Below are positions 18,404 through 27,820 of a DNA stretch of 64,000 bases, one piece after another; position 1 is the stretch's first letter; each line of letters opens with the position of its first letter. The stretch is from Ostreococcus mediterraneus (Eukaryota > Chlorophyta > Mamiellophyceae > Mamiellales > Bathycoccaceae). The stretch is from the NCBI GenBank assembly GCA_012295225.1, contig WMKK01000001.1, positions 932,628 through 996,627 of the forward strand, read 5' to 3'. The notes beneath the pieces were generated by a model. That model was not told the DNA's origin, ran no database searches, and saw nothing but the letters and a program-made list of their open reading frames with translations. The position numbers were made by a program, and so were the translations under genes.

Positions 18404-18665
18404 CCCACCGCCGCACCGCGCGCGCGCGTGTGTCTAAAAATACACAGACCAGACCACTGTTGACGCCCTCGAACGCCCTCGACGCGTCCACGACGACGCT
18501 AATCTCGCGACTCGCGCGCGACGCCGGCGTGAAATTCACCCACCTCGAGTAAAACGCCGCGACACGCCGCGTGCGCCGCGTGCGCGCGGCGGTATGCGAC
18601 GAAACTCGTGGTGTCTGTTTGTATTCCGGTCACGAAAGCTTAGGGTTCGGCGCACGTCGCCACCG
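18404..18665. promoter_or_regulatory. Bidirectional promoter region, channel / ELL-like
   Basis: 262 bp separate the two divergent starts. TAGGGTT at 18641-18647 (complement AACCCTA, telo-box-like) lies 19 bp before the ELL-like start. GC-rich; no further gene seen. Confidence 0.4.
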
Positions 18666-20138
18666 ATGATTCGAACCCGCCCCGACGGCACAGCGGCGCG
18701 CGCGATGTGCGATCTCGACCCGCCTCGCGGGGACGAGCGCGCGGTAATCGCCCTCGTGCGGTGTTCGCCCGCACAGATCGCGCGATGGTGCGCGAGCGCG
18801 CGCGAGGGGCGTGGGATCGACGTGACATTCGATCGCGAATGCGGCGGCGCATCGTCGTCGTTTGCGGCGCCTTCGACGCACGAGAACGGTGCGAATGTCG
18901 CGGTGAAGGCAAGTGTGAGGTGTAGCGTGCGTTCAGGGAGCGAGACGTGCGCGTTTCGTGGGATAGAGGACGATGGGAAGAGCGTGGTGGTGCGAGGATC
19001 GGTCGTTGGGGCGAGCGAGCGGGACGCGCCGGCGCTCACCGTGCTGGGCGCGGCGGCTTTAAAATGTCGACCAATCCGGTCGTTAGAAGACGGTACGGCG
19101 GCTCGCGTGAAGCAGCGCGGTGAGGAGGAGCTTAGGGAGAAGCGTGAGCGTCATGCGAAGATTGTTGAGGTTGGGGAGGTGCCGGCGAATGCGGCGGAGG
19201 CGGCGAGAACGCCAGTCAGACGCGAGCTCGAACGGTGGTCGAGAATTGTTGGGGCGAGTATGATGGGTGGTTCGGGTGGGGATATCGTGCGGCTGCGTAA
19301 CGCACTCGCGGCGTTGCTGCACGAGCGACCGTTATCGAGGAATGCGCTGCAGGAGTGCGTGGAACGTGGCTACGCGTTGGCGGGACGCGAGTCGGCGCCA
19401 AACCAAAAGTTTACGCGAGACGCAATCAAACAAGTATCGGCGTTTAGATCGCCCGGACGGTATGAGTTATTAGCAAGCGTACGCAAGCACGCGGCGGAAC
19501 AACACGTGACGCTCACTGCGCTCGTGCGGGACATGAAATTTAAAGACGTCGGCGACAAGGACAAGGCGAAACGCTCCGTGGGAGGGACAGGCACAGGCGC
19601 ATCGGCACCTGCGTCGGCGCGTGCGGTAGAATCCTCTGTACCAACGCCGCCATTACAAGAGCCACCGCGTGTGCTGCGCAACGGTGTCGTCGTTGACCTT
19701 GGTGGTGATCGTTCACCATCCATCGACCTTGACCCGCACGCGCACGTCATCCCGCGAAGTTCGTCGTTTACCGAAACTCAAATCGTCGTCGCTCCGCGTG
19801 CCGCCGGTGACGATGACGACGCGTGGCGCAACTTTCAACCGTCTCCACCCATCGGTATCATAGAAACTGCCGATGAATTTGAAGCCATCAAGGCGATGTA
19901 CGACGCAAAGTACGCCGCGTACCTCTCCATGCACGCCAGGCTCACGGCGAACGCCAACGAGTACGAAGCCTTGCGCAAACGCGACCGTCAAGTCGCCGCG
20001 CGCGCGCTCGAGCGGTTTACGCGTCTCCGGCGTGATAGGTATGCCGAAATGCGCGTCGCCTTTGACGCTCTCCACGACGAGCTTGCCGATATTTCTCGCG
20101 CCGTCGACGCCTACTCGCGTCTCCACCCTGTGCACTAG
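18666..20138 (+). CDS. ELL-like RNA polymerase II elongation factor
   Basis: A 490-residue protein with the plan of ELL, the elongation factor of the (little/super) elongation complexes. The N-terminal domain (about 20-190) has ELL-like strands (RCSVRSGSETCAFRGIED, VVVRGSVVG). A winged-helix-like region (RLRNALAALLHERPLSRNAL) follows. The C-terminus (about 405-485) matches the occludin/ELL homology domain: EFEAIKAMYDAKYAAYLSMH, then a long amphipathic helix ending in DELADISRAVDAYSRLH. The linker is disordered, with Pro/Asp-rich patches. I start at 18666 (MIRTRPDGTAARAM); MCDLDPPRGDERA at 18705 is an equally good alternative. Upstream Met codons overlap the likely promoter. The assignment rests mainly on the C-terminal domain. 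Confidence 0.7.
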   Translation: MIRTRPDGTAARAMCDLDPPRGDERAVIALVRCSPAQIARWCASAREGRGIDVTFDRECGGASSSFAAPSTHENGANVAVKASVRCSVRSGSETCAFRGIEDDGKSVVVRGSVVGASERDAPALTVLGAAALKCRPIRSLEDGTAARVKQRGEEELREKRERHAKIVEVGEVPANAAEAARTPVRRELERWSRIVGASMMGGSGGDIVRLRNALAALLHERPLSRNALQECVERGYALAGRESAPNQKFTRDAIKQVSAFRSPGRYELLASVRKHAAEQHVTLTALVRDMKFKDVGDKDKAKRSVGGTGTGASAPASARAVESSVPTPPLQEPPRVLRNGVVVDLGGDRSPSIDLDPHAHVIPRSSSFTETQIVVAPRAAGDDDDAWRNFQPSPPIGIIETADEFEAIKAMYDAKYAAYLSMHARLTANANEYEALRKRDRQVAARALERFTRLRRDRYAEMRVAFDALHDELADISRAVDAYSRLHPVH

Positions 20139-20446
20139 TAGCCCGCACACGTTCAATCACCCTAATCCTAGACGTGAACGCCCGAACGAGCGGTTTAAAC
20201 TGTAAAACTGATGGTACAAAAGGTACAAATAATTTCTTAACGTCGCCATCGCATCGCTCGACGCATCCATCATCGCCTCGTCTCCGTCGCGACGTGTGCG
20301 CGCGCTTTCAATGAATGACGTCATCGCTCGCGCGGTGCACTTTTTCACGCCACACCGCGCCGCGCTCGCGTCGATCGCGCCGAGGCAACCACCGCACGCG
20401 AGACCAACGCGTGGTTTCATTGTAGTAACCCGATCGTACGAGAACG
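20139..20446. other. 308-bp intergenic region with a CRE palindrome
   Basis: 3' flank of the ELL-like gene and promoter of the ABC gene. A perfect TGACGTCA lies at 20316-20323, 124 bp before the ABC start. A minus-strand 87-codon frame (20157-20420) is listed separately as doubtful. Confidence 0.45.
20157..20420 (-). CDS. Doubtful small ORF, 87 codons
   Basis: Starts 26 bp head-to-head from the ABC gene and ends 18 bp past the ELL-like stop. It contains a Cys-rich start (CGGC, then two more Cys) and a YLYLLYHQFYSLNRSF segment. I do not recognise it. It could be a real small protein, but the region also has to hold a promoter and a 3' UTR. Confidence 0.25.
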   Translation of the reverse strand: MKPRVGLACGGCLGAIDASAARCGVKKCTARAMTSFIESARTRRDGDEAMMDASSDAMATLRNYLYLLYHQFYSLNRSFGRSRLGLG

Positions 20447-21652
20447 ATGCCCGTGCCTGTGGCGACGACGGGCTACTCGCGCGCCGCAGATGAAGCGGCG
20501 TCGGTGATTGCTAGCACCGATGCGCCGGCGAGAACGGATTGGTGGGCATCCATGGCGAAGGCAAAGGCGGCGAGCGATGATTTACCCGATAGTGAGAAGC
20601 CATGGTTGCGTTTTCAACGCGGTGCGCCGTCGCGGAATGCGTTGGAAGTGGCGGAGAAGTCGACGATAAAGGTGGCTGAGGTTGTGGACGCCGAAGCGAC
20701 GACTGGGGTGCTCGTGAACGGGTTGACGTGGAGTTATCCTGGATTGGATGGGAGTCCAGTGCCCGGGCAAGAACCATTGATCAAAGATATGAATTTGATG
20801 TTGAAACCTGGGACGTGTTGCCTGTTGCTCGGGGCGAATGGCGCGGGGAAGACGACATTGTTGAAGATTTTAGCTGGCAAGCACATGGTGCCGCGTGAAA
20901 AGGTACTCGTGCTCGGTCGGGAGGCGTTTTATGACACCGCGTTGACGTCGAGTGGGGATTTGAGTTTCATCGGTGGTAACTGGCAGCGTGATGTGGCGTT
21001 CGCGGGGTACAATATCCCTCTCGCGGGAGATTTTCCTGCGTCGCGAATGTTGGATTCGATTCCTGGCGTCGATCCAGTGCGCAAGCAGAGAATCATCGAC
21101 GTTTTGGACATCGATGTGAACTGGCGCATGCACAAAGTAAGCGATGGGCAACGTCGCCGAGTACAACTCGCGTGGGGATTGATGCTTCCGTACAAGGTTT
21201 TGTTGCTTGATGAAATCACCGTGGATTTGGACGTGCTTGGGCGGGCCGAACTCATGGGTTTCTTACGTCAAGAGTGCGAAGATCGTTGCGTCACCATCGT
21301 GTACGCCACGCACATTTTCGATGGTCTTGAATCTTTCATGTCGCACGTGGCGTTTGTCGCTAACGGTGAGTTGAAGTTTTGCAAGTCTTTCGATGACATC
21401 GAAACGCTGAAATCACGAGAACCAGGTTCGTTGCTAAGCACTGTCGAAGTGTGGCTCCGTGAAGAAGCTAAGATTAGTGCAGAACGTAAGCTCTTGGCGG
21501 GAACCGAAGAAAAGCGCGCGTTCGAGTACGCACGTAACTCTGGCTGGGCGTCTGGGCGAACGACGTCCACGGTCACGTTTGGTCCCACGCTCGACCAAAC
21601 GCGTACGCACACTGGCATCAAGGGCTCCTCCAACGCGGTGATGCGCAACTAA
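20447..21652 (+). CDS. Soluble ABC ATPase, CAF16/ABCI19-21 family
   Basis: A 401-residue single ABC ATPase without membrane domain, of the family of yeast CAF16 (a CCR4-NOT-associated ATPase) and plant ABCI19-21. Seen: Walker A LGANGAGKTTLLKILAGKH (about residues 128-146), the family-specific signature SDGQRRRVQL in place of LSGGQ, Walker B KVLLLDEITVDLDV, and the switch His in YATHIFDGLES. The sequence WSYPGLDGSPVPGQEPLIKD before Walker A is typical of the family. The C-terminal 70 residues after LLSTVEVWLREE are family-poor. In plants the relatives are cytosolic or nuclear and stress-linked; no substrate is known. It is tandem to the ELL-like gene and convergent with the TAF1C-like gene, with only 88 bp between the stops. 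Confidence 0.9.
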   Translation: MPVPVATTGYSRAADEAASVIASTDAPARTDWWASMAKAKAASDDLPDSEKPWLRFQRGAPSRNALEVAEKSTIKVAEVVDAEATTGVLVNGLTWSYPGLDGSPVPGQEPLIKDMNLMLKPGTCCLLLGANGAGKTTLLKILAGKHMVPREKVLVLGREAFYDTALTSSGDLSFIGGNWQRDVAFAGYNIPLAGDFPASRMLDSIPGVDPVRKQRIIDVLDIDVNWRMHKVSDGQRRRVQLAWGLMLPYKVLLLDEITVDLDVLGRAELMGFLRQECEDRCVTIVYATHIFDGLESFMSHVAFVANGELKFCKSFDDIETLKSREPGSLLSTVEVWLREEAKISAERKLLAGTEEKRAFEYARNSGWASGRTTSTVTFGPTLDQTRTHTGIKGSSNAVMRN

Positions 21653-21740
21653 TTTAACCAATCAAAATCACACCTGTGTATTGTTTTGTTTACTACAGTT
21701 AGAGTTCTAGGATTGCATTGCTATTCATCTACATTCGTTT

Positions 21741-23954
21741 CTAACCGATTCGTCTCATTGCGGGAGGTGGCATGCTCAGGTCGACACTTTCTCGCCGACG
21801 CGATGTAGATACCGGTACCCAATCTGCGCGCAGAGAATCAACATACGTCACACTCTGCGTGCCAATAATCGCGTGATGGGATTCATCGAGCTCGGAATCG
21901 GACAGTTGTGGGAGTGACTGCCTGTCGCGTACGCGCTTTTTCTTTGCAACCGCATGAGCCTTTGGAAGCATCGCTGGTGGAGCGCTGACGCCTATCCTTG
22001 CGCTCTGTTCGGCATCTATACAACGTGCGGCGTGGTATAACCGACGTGTATAGGCACAGCTTTCATCGTCAGCTAGCATGTGATCATTGATGGCGTCGAG
22101 TATCTCCGGCTTTGATTCAAGGCGCGACGCCCACTGCCGGATGTCATCCTTCTCCACGAATGTTTCGAGAGGATTTGGGATGTCGTCTATTTTAGCACGG
22201 CGCCGCCACGCTCGAGCGCGCGCAGGCTGTTTTTGCGCTGAAACCTTCAAACTTTCGCGCCATTCTCTCAACGCCAGCGTCACCGGTGTCGTCGATGACG
22301 AGAGAAGCTCGGCGGAATCTAACACTTCGCTCCAGTTCATGGCCCACCCGTCGCTCAATTTACCGTGCAAATACGCCAGATGATCGCCGTGTGTTGGCTT
22401 TTGCGACGACTCGTAATCACCCAAGGGTGGGCGCCCATGCACGACGAAATCGTACACGAATGGTACGTCGACAAATTTATCTCTCGCGGGCCGCGTGATT
22501 CGCGTCTTCTTTTCATTTGGTGGGGGTTCTGTCAACTGTGCCCTGCGTTCGACACGTTCCGCACACGGTTGTGGCGATTCGAAGAACAATGCGCTGAGTC
22601 TGTGTGCATGATCGCCGGATTTCGGCGCGCACGCGTATTGTTGCAAGTGCACGCCTTGGTCATTCATCCAGAGCAGCGCGTTCTGGTGCTTCATTTTGAG
22701 CATGTCAAATCCTTGCAACGGCGACGCATCAAATTTGCCCACAACGCCGGGCGACAGTGCGATCATTTGCGCCGAAGCGTACGCAATTTGACCTTTCAAA
22801 TCTTTAGCGCTTTCATACAAGTAAACTTCGCTCTCACTTGATGAATACGCTCGCACCCCGAGTGCGCGCGTCGCCTTGACGCTTGAATGCCACGCCGTCG
22901 TATCGACGAGTTCGATTGAGGTCGGAGCGCTCAAGCCTCGATGGTTCCATCGCAACACCGGTTCGCTCGCGCGTCGCATATCTCGTATTTCCACGTAACT
23001 TCCCGCTCTCGCTTTCGTTGATGAACTCGCCATAGCGTAATAATTCTCATTCGCATTGGACATTGCGCGCCAACGTTCGGCGGGCGAAGCCACGACGTCG
23101 TGTAACATACGACTCTCTCGCCGAGATGCGCGTAAATCTACGCTATACACCGCGTGTTCGCACCCATGAAGCAGTACTCTGGGATGCACGCCGTACGCCA
23201 CGCCATACCACGCGCCATCACCACCCATCGCGGGCGAACGAAACACTCGTGCGCCGTCTCGGTTCAACGTCCCGAGCTCGCCGCTGTCCAAAGCGAATGC
23301 GCACTCGCGATCTCCCATGGGATGTACGCGCACCTCAAGCACACCGCGCACAGTATCATTCACCAGCGCATCACTAAACATCATTTCACCATTGTCGTGA
23401 GCGTCAATCTCCACGCGTTCGAGCGCGACGCCGCGACTCGAGGCGCTCGCGACGTCCGCGCCTCGCGCGCAGAACCGTCTCGAATCAACCATCGCGGCTC
23501 CCCCCGTCATCGCTCGCGTACACGACGCCCGCATGGTGACACCGCGACCTCTGGCACTCGCGCCGGGCGTGTACGTCACGCCGCGCGCGCACGCGCTCAC
23601 AACTATACACGCGCGCTCGTCATCCAACGCGAGCGCGCGCAGACGCGTTCCCGCAGATCCTCGCCCCTCCGCCGCCTCCGCCGCGTCCACCACGCGCGTG
23701 CGCGCGTGCGCGAGAGCATACTCCGTCACCCCCGCGCGATCGAACGCGCTCGCATCGCGCACGTCGCGCGCAGCGCGCAATCGCACGTCCCAACCGAATG
23801 TGCCCATGCGCCCAACCGCCGTCGCGCGCCGGCGGCGGCTCATCACGCGCTCGACGCTGCGCGCGCCGTCGTCGCCGCCGGCGATATCGACGACATCGCG
23901 TTCGCGTTCGCCGCCGCCGTCATCGTTCGCCTCGCGCGTCGCGCGCGAGGACAT
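21741..23954 (-). CDS. TAF1C/Rrn6-like RNA polymerase I initiation factor
   Basis: A 737-residue protein with a beta-rich, WD40-like N-terminal half and a helical, basic C-terminal tail. The diagnostic-looking stretch is YGVHPRVLLHGCEHAVYSVDLRA (cited in two parts: YGVHPRVLLHG and AVYSVDLRA), which matches the 'HPR-L...V--(V/L)D-RA' block of TAF1C and Rrn6. These proteins belong to the SL1 / core-factor complex that recruits Pol I to the rDNA promoter. The C-terminus has WRRRAKIDDIP and a last block ending ADWVPVSTSRRRESVD. The longest frame starts at 24170 but would overlap the divergent FSH gene. I use the Met at 23954; the Met at 23996 is possible but would leave 3 bp between the starts. 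The family call is tentative. Confidence 0.55.
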   Translation of the reverse strand: MSSRATREANDDGGGERERDVVDIAGGDDGARSVERVMSRRRRATAVGRMGTFGWDVRLRAARDVRDASAFDRAGVTEYALAHARTRVVDAAEAAEGRGSAGTRLRALALDDERACIVVSACARGVTYTPGASARGRGVTMRASCTRAMTGGAAMVDSRRFCARGADVASASSRGVALERVEIDAHDNGEMMFSDALVNDTVRGVLEVRVHPMGDRECAFALDSGELGTLNRDGARVFRSPAMGGDGAWYGVAYGVHPRVLLHGCEHAVYSVDLRASRRESRMLHDVVASPAERWRAMSNANENYYAMASSSTKARAGSYVEIRDMRRASEPVLRWNHRGLSAPTSIELVDTTAWHSSVKATRALGVRAYSSSESEVYLYESAKDLKGQIAYASAQMIALSPGVVGKFDASPLQGFDMLKMKHQNALLWMNDQGVHLQQYACAPKSGDHAHRLSALFFESPQPCAERVERRAQLTEPPPNEKKTRITRPARDKFVDVPFVYDFVVHGRPPLGDYESSQKPTHGDHLAYLHGKLSDGWAMNWSEVLDSAELLSSSTTPVTLALREWRESLKVSAQKQPARARAWRRRAKIDDIPNPLETFVEKDDIRQWASRLESKPEILDAINDHMLADDESCAYTRRLYHAARCIDAEQSARIGVSAPPAMLPKAHAVAKKKRVRDRQSLPQLSDSELDESHHAIIGTQSVTYVDSLRADWVPVSTSRRRESVDLSMPPPAMRRIG

Positions 23955-23999
23955 GGCGCCGTGCGAGGCGCGCACTGACGCACTGCTCGACTTCATTCG

Positions 24000-24743
24000 A
24001 TGACTCCCGACGCGCCTGCCGCCGCGGCGCCGCCGCCGCCGCAGGCGATCCTGAAGGTGCTCGCGCTCCACGGGTTCTCGCAGGACGCGCACACGTTCCG
24101 TGGGAAGCTCGGTGCGGTGCGCAAGGCGCTTAAGAGCACGTGTGAGCTCACGTTTCTCAATGCGCCCCACAGCGTGGAGGGCGCCTTTGACGACGACGCT
24201 GGCGCCGATTCGTCGGCATCCGCACCGTCGACGTCGCAGTCGCGCGCATGGTTTACGTCTGGAGAGAACGCGCGGTGTGGCGCGCGCAAGGCGAGCGATG
24301 AGGGGTGGACGAGGCCGGCGATGTCGACGAGCTATGTTGGTTTTGAAGAAACGGTGACGCTCGCGCGCGACGCGTTGGCGGCCAATGGTGGCGAGTTTGA
24401 TGGTATTTTAGGGTTTAGCCAGGGGTCAACCGCAGCCGTGGCGTTACTCGCAGCCATTCCCGAACTCAGGCGGGCGAAATTCGTCGCGCTCGTGGCGGGA
24501 TTTTCCCCGAGAGACGAGGACATGCTCGCCAGCATTCGGAACGCCGCGCCGTTTACGACGCCTTCTTTACACATTCATGGCGATGCGGACGCATTGGTGA
24601 CGCGCGAGCGCGTGTGTGAGCTCGCGAAGTTTTTCAACGCGCCTGAGTTCTTCTTTCACGAGGGCGCACATGGGGTTCCGACGTCGGCGGCGAAGCGATT
24701 GAAGCAGTTCGTCGCGGCATCGAGCCAAACGATAGCGCGATAG
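24000..24743 (+). CDS. FSH1/OVCA2-family serine hydrolase
   Basis: A 247-residue alpha/beta hydrolase of the FSH family (yeast Fsh1-3, human OVCA2), generally esterases of small or medium acyl esters. Seen: LKVLALHGFSQDAHTFRGKL at the N-terminus, the nucleophile elbow GILGFSQGSTAAVA (about residues 138-151), the acid in LHIHGDADALV and the His in HEGAHGVP, which completes the triad. Length and motif spacing are normal for the family. There is no transit peptide, so it is probably cytosolic. It is head-to-head with the TAF1C-like gene: only 45 bp lie between the start codons I prefer, so the 5' UTRs are very short or overlap. Confidence 0.88.
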   Translation: MTPDAPAAAAPPPPQAILKVLALHGFSQDAHTFRGKLGAVRKALKSTCELTFLNAPHSVEGAFDDDAGADSSASAPSTSQSRAWFTSGENARCGARKASDEGWTRPAMSTSYVGFEETVTLARDALAANGGEFDGILGFSQGSTAAVALLAAIPELRRAKFVALVAGFSPRDEDMLASIRNAAPFTTPSLHIHGDADALVTRERVCELAKFFNAPEFFFHEGAHGVPTSAAKRLKQFVAASSQTIAR

Positions 24744-24947
24744 CGAGCCTAGCGCGTCGACACCCGCGTCGCACGCGATGTAATGTCACGCACTCACACA
24801 TAGAACACACATTTGTCCATCACTTCCCGCGCGGATCATTGCGAAAATCGCGCGCGACGACATCGATATCGATGTGAACCCGTTTTCCGCGTCCATGTTC
24901 AACACACCGTTGAAAAAGTAGCCGCGGGCGCCAGAACGCCGCGCGCC

Positions 24948-27773
24948 ATGGACGTCGAGCGGGGCACGGGCGTGTGGTCGGCGAGAATCGCCGACGAGAA
25001 AGCGTTCGCCTCGAGCAACGGCCAGTTTGATGGGCTCAATGACGATGACACCGGCGGCGGTCGACCGTTAGCGTCGTGGTCGCGCTTTGCCGTGGTGCGA
25101 CAGATGCGCGCGCTGAGCGAGCGACGGAAGCGTCGCGTGCCGAACATCGACCGACACAAGCTTGAGATTCGTTCGCGTAAACGATTAGAGAAAATTCGTG
25201 ACCGTTGCATGCGGGCGTTGCAGTTTTATGGGGGTGTGGATGGGCACGCGTGGGACGTGGGACGGTCGGGCGCGGATGTCGAAGCGACGCGCGTGGAAGC
25301 GTTAGCGAAGGAATTAGCGAGCGGCGACGCCGAACGACGGCGAGTCGCGGCGACGCTCAAGGTGATTGACGAGATTTTACTCGCCCGGGAACGATGGGAG
25401 ATGACAAAGTATGCGAGGACTATTGACGCGATTCCCCGAGACGCCACGCGGTTGATTGACGCGTACAATTTTAAGAGGTTCGTCCATCGAGGGATGAATG
25501 TCGAAGGTATGGATGACGCTGCGATTGCGCGGTTGTTCGATGGATGCCTGCGAGGTTTACGCAGCGATTCGTTGACGCTCGAAAAGTTACTCCCAGTCGA
25601 GCGATTGTTAAAGTTGGTGAAATCTGGAGAATGGGAACGGTTGTGGATTACGTATTCAACCGAAGCGACGAACGCGGCGTTAACGCGCGGCGTGTCTGGT
25701 CCATCTATGGCGCTGTACTCCATCGCAAGCGTCGACCCGCTCGGACCGAATGAATTCGAGGGCATACCAAGTTCGCGTACGCTGTTGAACGGTCCCGGAC
25801 AGTACATTATTATCATGCTTCAGTTGTTGTTTTTTCCAATCGTCGCTCCATTGTGCGCGCCGTTTTCAAAGTCGGTTCGTTTCTTATTGCATGCCACGCG
25901 ATTTATATTCAACAGCGGTCACTGGCGTCAACGTCGACCTTCAGCGGCTTTTGTGGCGTTGGTGCTGTACTACACTCCGTATTGGTTTTTAGGAAGCGCC
26001 GTGATTTTTTTGTACTTTACGGCGTCAAACTCAACGAGCGTGACGTCGGATGGCATCGCCCCAGCCGCGATGGCGTTCGCATTAACGTCATTCGTCGCCA
26101 TGGCGCTGTCCGTGTCAGACGTTCGAAGCTATGATAAAATGTCCGCCGTGACGCTGTACTTTCCAGGTGGCAAAACGGAGTTACCCGACTCAGATTCAAT
26201 TGTAGTGCAGGAGCACCCAACCGTGGACACGCTTCGAGCGCGAGAGGTGCCGCGCGAACTGCGCACGCAATCGACGAATGTGGCGAACAAAGACCGTGGC
26301 AATATGAACATAGATGCGAATGAGAATACCGTACCGAACGATGCGTTCGATCTGAACGCACCAGATGCTAAAGCGCGTCGAACAGGCCGAGGACGACACG
26401 ACAGCGACCGCCCACGCTGGCTCGCCAAAATGGATGACTTTTCCGAAACTGTCGATTACGCCGTTGATTTGACTGGTCGTAAGAGCTCGTCGCACGCTTC
26501 GGGCGTCGGCGCGCGGGCGTCACATGCACGGAGAGGTAGCGTGCGCGGTGAGACCGCCACAGTTCGGGATAGTATTGAGGATATCATATCCTCGAATAAA
26601 CGTCTGCAGCTTCGTTCGGTGACTGAGAAGGAAATTCTAGCGTCGTTGCTGACTCGCGCGAACGAGGAGGCGCGTAAGACATATTGGTTCAAACACAACA
26701 ATACAGTTTCGCAGAGAGTGATATTTGCGATGCTTTCAATACTCATTGCGCTAATGCCATCCATATTGCGCCTGACTGCGGGGCATTCAATGTTTGGTAC
26801 CATGGGTGCGGCCTCTTATTGCGTCGATCCGGATCGCGCGGCGTACTTGCCGTCATATTTAGATATCGAGTCATGTTCGTCGACTCAAACAGAACTCATC
26901 AACGTACTTGTTCCTTCTGTCTCTCCCACTGAAGGCTTATCGGATGGTATTTTGGTGATTCTCGCGTTCTTGTGGAACGTGTGTACGTTGTTTGTGCTCT
27001 TCTCATTGAGTCGCTGGATGTGCGCGTGCGCCTATCACTCAATGTTACATTGGCTACTGTTCTCATCGACGACTGATCCGATGTTAGCGTCATCGTACGA
27101 CGTGCCTTTCATCAATCTTTGTCAGTCTTGGCTCCCTTGGGTGCGCGTTCGAATGGTTGTCGAGGACCATCGCGAGCTCGAGCAAATGTGGAGCATGCAC
27201 TACGTGATGCACATGTTGGTGCTCGTCACGGGAATCATCATCGTATGTCTCACCTCAGTGATTAAGATTTACTTCTTCAGCGACATTTCCGAGATACATG
27301 CTACATCTTATTCCCCCGTGTATCCATTGCTCGTGGCCACGGTGCTCATGGTACCGACAGTTATCATCGTCTCCATCGCGGCGAAGATTTATGAAATACA
27401 AGAGGCCGACGTGCAGCAGTTACAGGAAGCGCGATGGAAGTTATTCTTAGACAACTGCACCATTCAAAGCGCAGGCATGGACAAAGAAAAAGCGCCAATT
27501 TTACGCAAGAACAACCAATCGATCCATGCCTTGAGTGAACTCGAACGCATCGTCGTCAAGAGAAACGCGCAGTCGTGGCCGAAAATCTTTGGCGCTCGCG
27601 TCGGTGCCGGATCGACATCGCTCCTATGGGCGTACGCGTTTTTCGCCGCCGCCCTCACCGCCGCCGCGATCGCCATTGATGTCTTTACAGAAACATCCAA
27701 GACGACAACCGGCACGGCAACCAACTTACGCGATCTCGTGCGCCTAGGTTTCGCCTATGAAAGCGTCCCGTGA
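24948..27773 (+). CDS. Unknown polytopic membrane protein, 941 residues
   Basis: A membrane protein I cannot place. The first 280 residues are soluble and charged. Then come about eight hydrophobic segments: near residues 285-310 (YIIIMLQLLFFPIVAPL), 340-365 (AAFVALVLYYTPYWFLG), 370-395, 580-600 (VIFAMLSILIALMPSIL), 660-705 (SDGILVILAFLWNVCTLFVL), 755-785, 800-825 (LLVATVLMVPTVIIVSI) and 905-930. A 180-residue disordered, charged cytosolic loop separates segments 3 and 4. A Cys pair (YCVDPDRAAY, DIESCSS) lies after segment 4 and may be extracellular or lumenal. No pore, transporter or enzyme motif is evident. I start at 24948 (MDVERGTG), since the earlier frame would run through the intergenic region. 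It may be specific to algae or protists. Confidence 0.75.
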   Translation: MDVERGTGVWSARIADEKAFASSNGQFDGLNDDDTGGGRPLASWSRFAVVRQMRALSERRKRRVPNIDRHKLEIRSRKRLEKIRDRCMRALQFYGGVDGHAWDVGRSGADVEATRVEALAKELASGDAERRRVAATLKVIDEILLARERWEMTKYARTIDAIPRDATRLIDAYNFKRFVHRGMNVEGMDDAAIARLFDGCLRGLRSDSLTLEKLLPVERLLKLVKSGEWERLWITYSTEATNAALTRGVSGPSMALYSIASVDPLGPNEFEGIPSSRTLLNGPGQYIIIMLQLLFFPIVAPLCAPFSKSVRFLLHATRFIFNSGHWRQRRPSAAFVALVLYYTPYWFLGSAVIFLYFTASNSTSVTSDGIAPAAMAFALTSFVAMALSVSDVRSYDKMSAVTLYFPGGKTELPDSDSIVVQEHPTVDTLRAREVPRELRTQSTNVANKDRGNMNIDANENTVPNDAFDLNAPDAKARRTGRGRHDSDRPRWLAKMDDFSETVDYAVDLTGRKSSSHASGVGARASHARRGSVRGETATVRDSIEDIISSNKRLQLRSVTEKEILASLLTRANEEARKTYWFKHNNTVSQRVIFAMLSILIALMPSILRLTAGHSMFGTMGAASYCVDPDRAAYLPSYLDIESCSSTQTELINVLVPSVSPTEGLSDGILVILAFLWNVCTLFVLFSLSRWMCACAYHSMLHWLLFSSTTDPMLASSYDVPFINLCQSWLPWVRVRMVVEDHRELEQMWSMHYVMHMLVLVTGIIIVCLTSVIKIYFFSDISEIHATSYSPVYPLLVATVLMVPTVIIVSIAAKIYEIQEADVQQLQEARWKLFLDNCTIQSAGMDKEKAPILRKNNQSIHALSELERIVVKRNAQSWPKIFGARVGAGSTSLLWAYAFFAAALTAAAIAIDVFTETSKTTTGTATNLRDLVRLGFAYESVP

Positions 27774-27789
27774 TACTCAATAGCTCAGC

Positions 27790-27795
27790 TGTAAT
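27790..27795 (+). terminator. TGTAAT poly(A)-signal candidate
   Basis: Lies 17 nt after the stop of the unknown membrane protein and only 26 bp before the SecE start, so the two genes have almost no space between transcript end and transcript start. Confidence 0.5.
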
Positions 27796-27820
27796 ATAAA
27801 ACCTCATTCTAGCGCTCGTC

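Noticed and set aside
20157-20420. The 87-codon frame as a confident CHCH-type mitochondrial protein
   Set aside because: Cys spacing does not fit CX9C or CX3C pairs, and the frame overlaps a promoter and a 3' UTR; it is kept only as a doubtful ORF.
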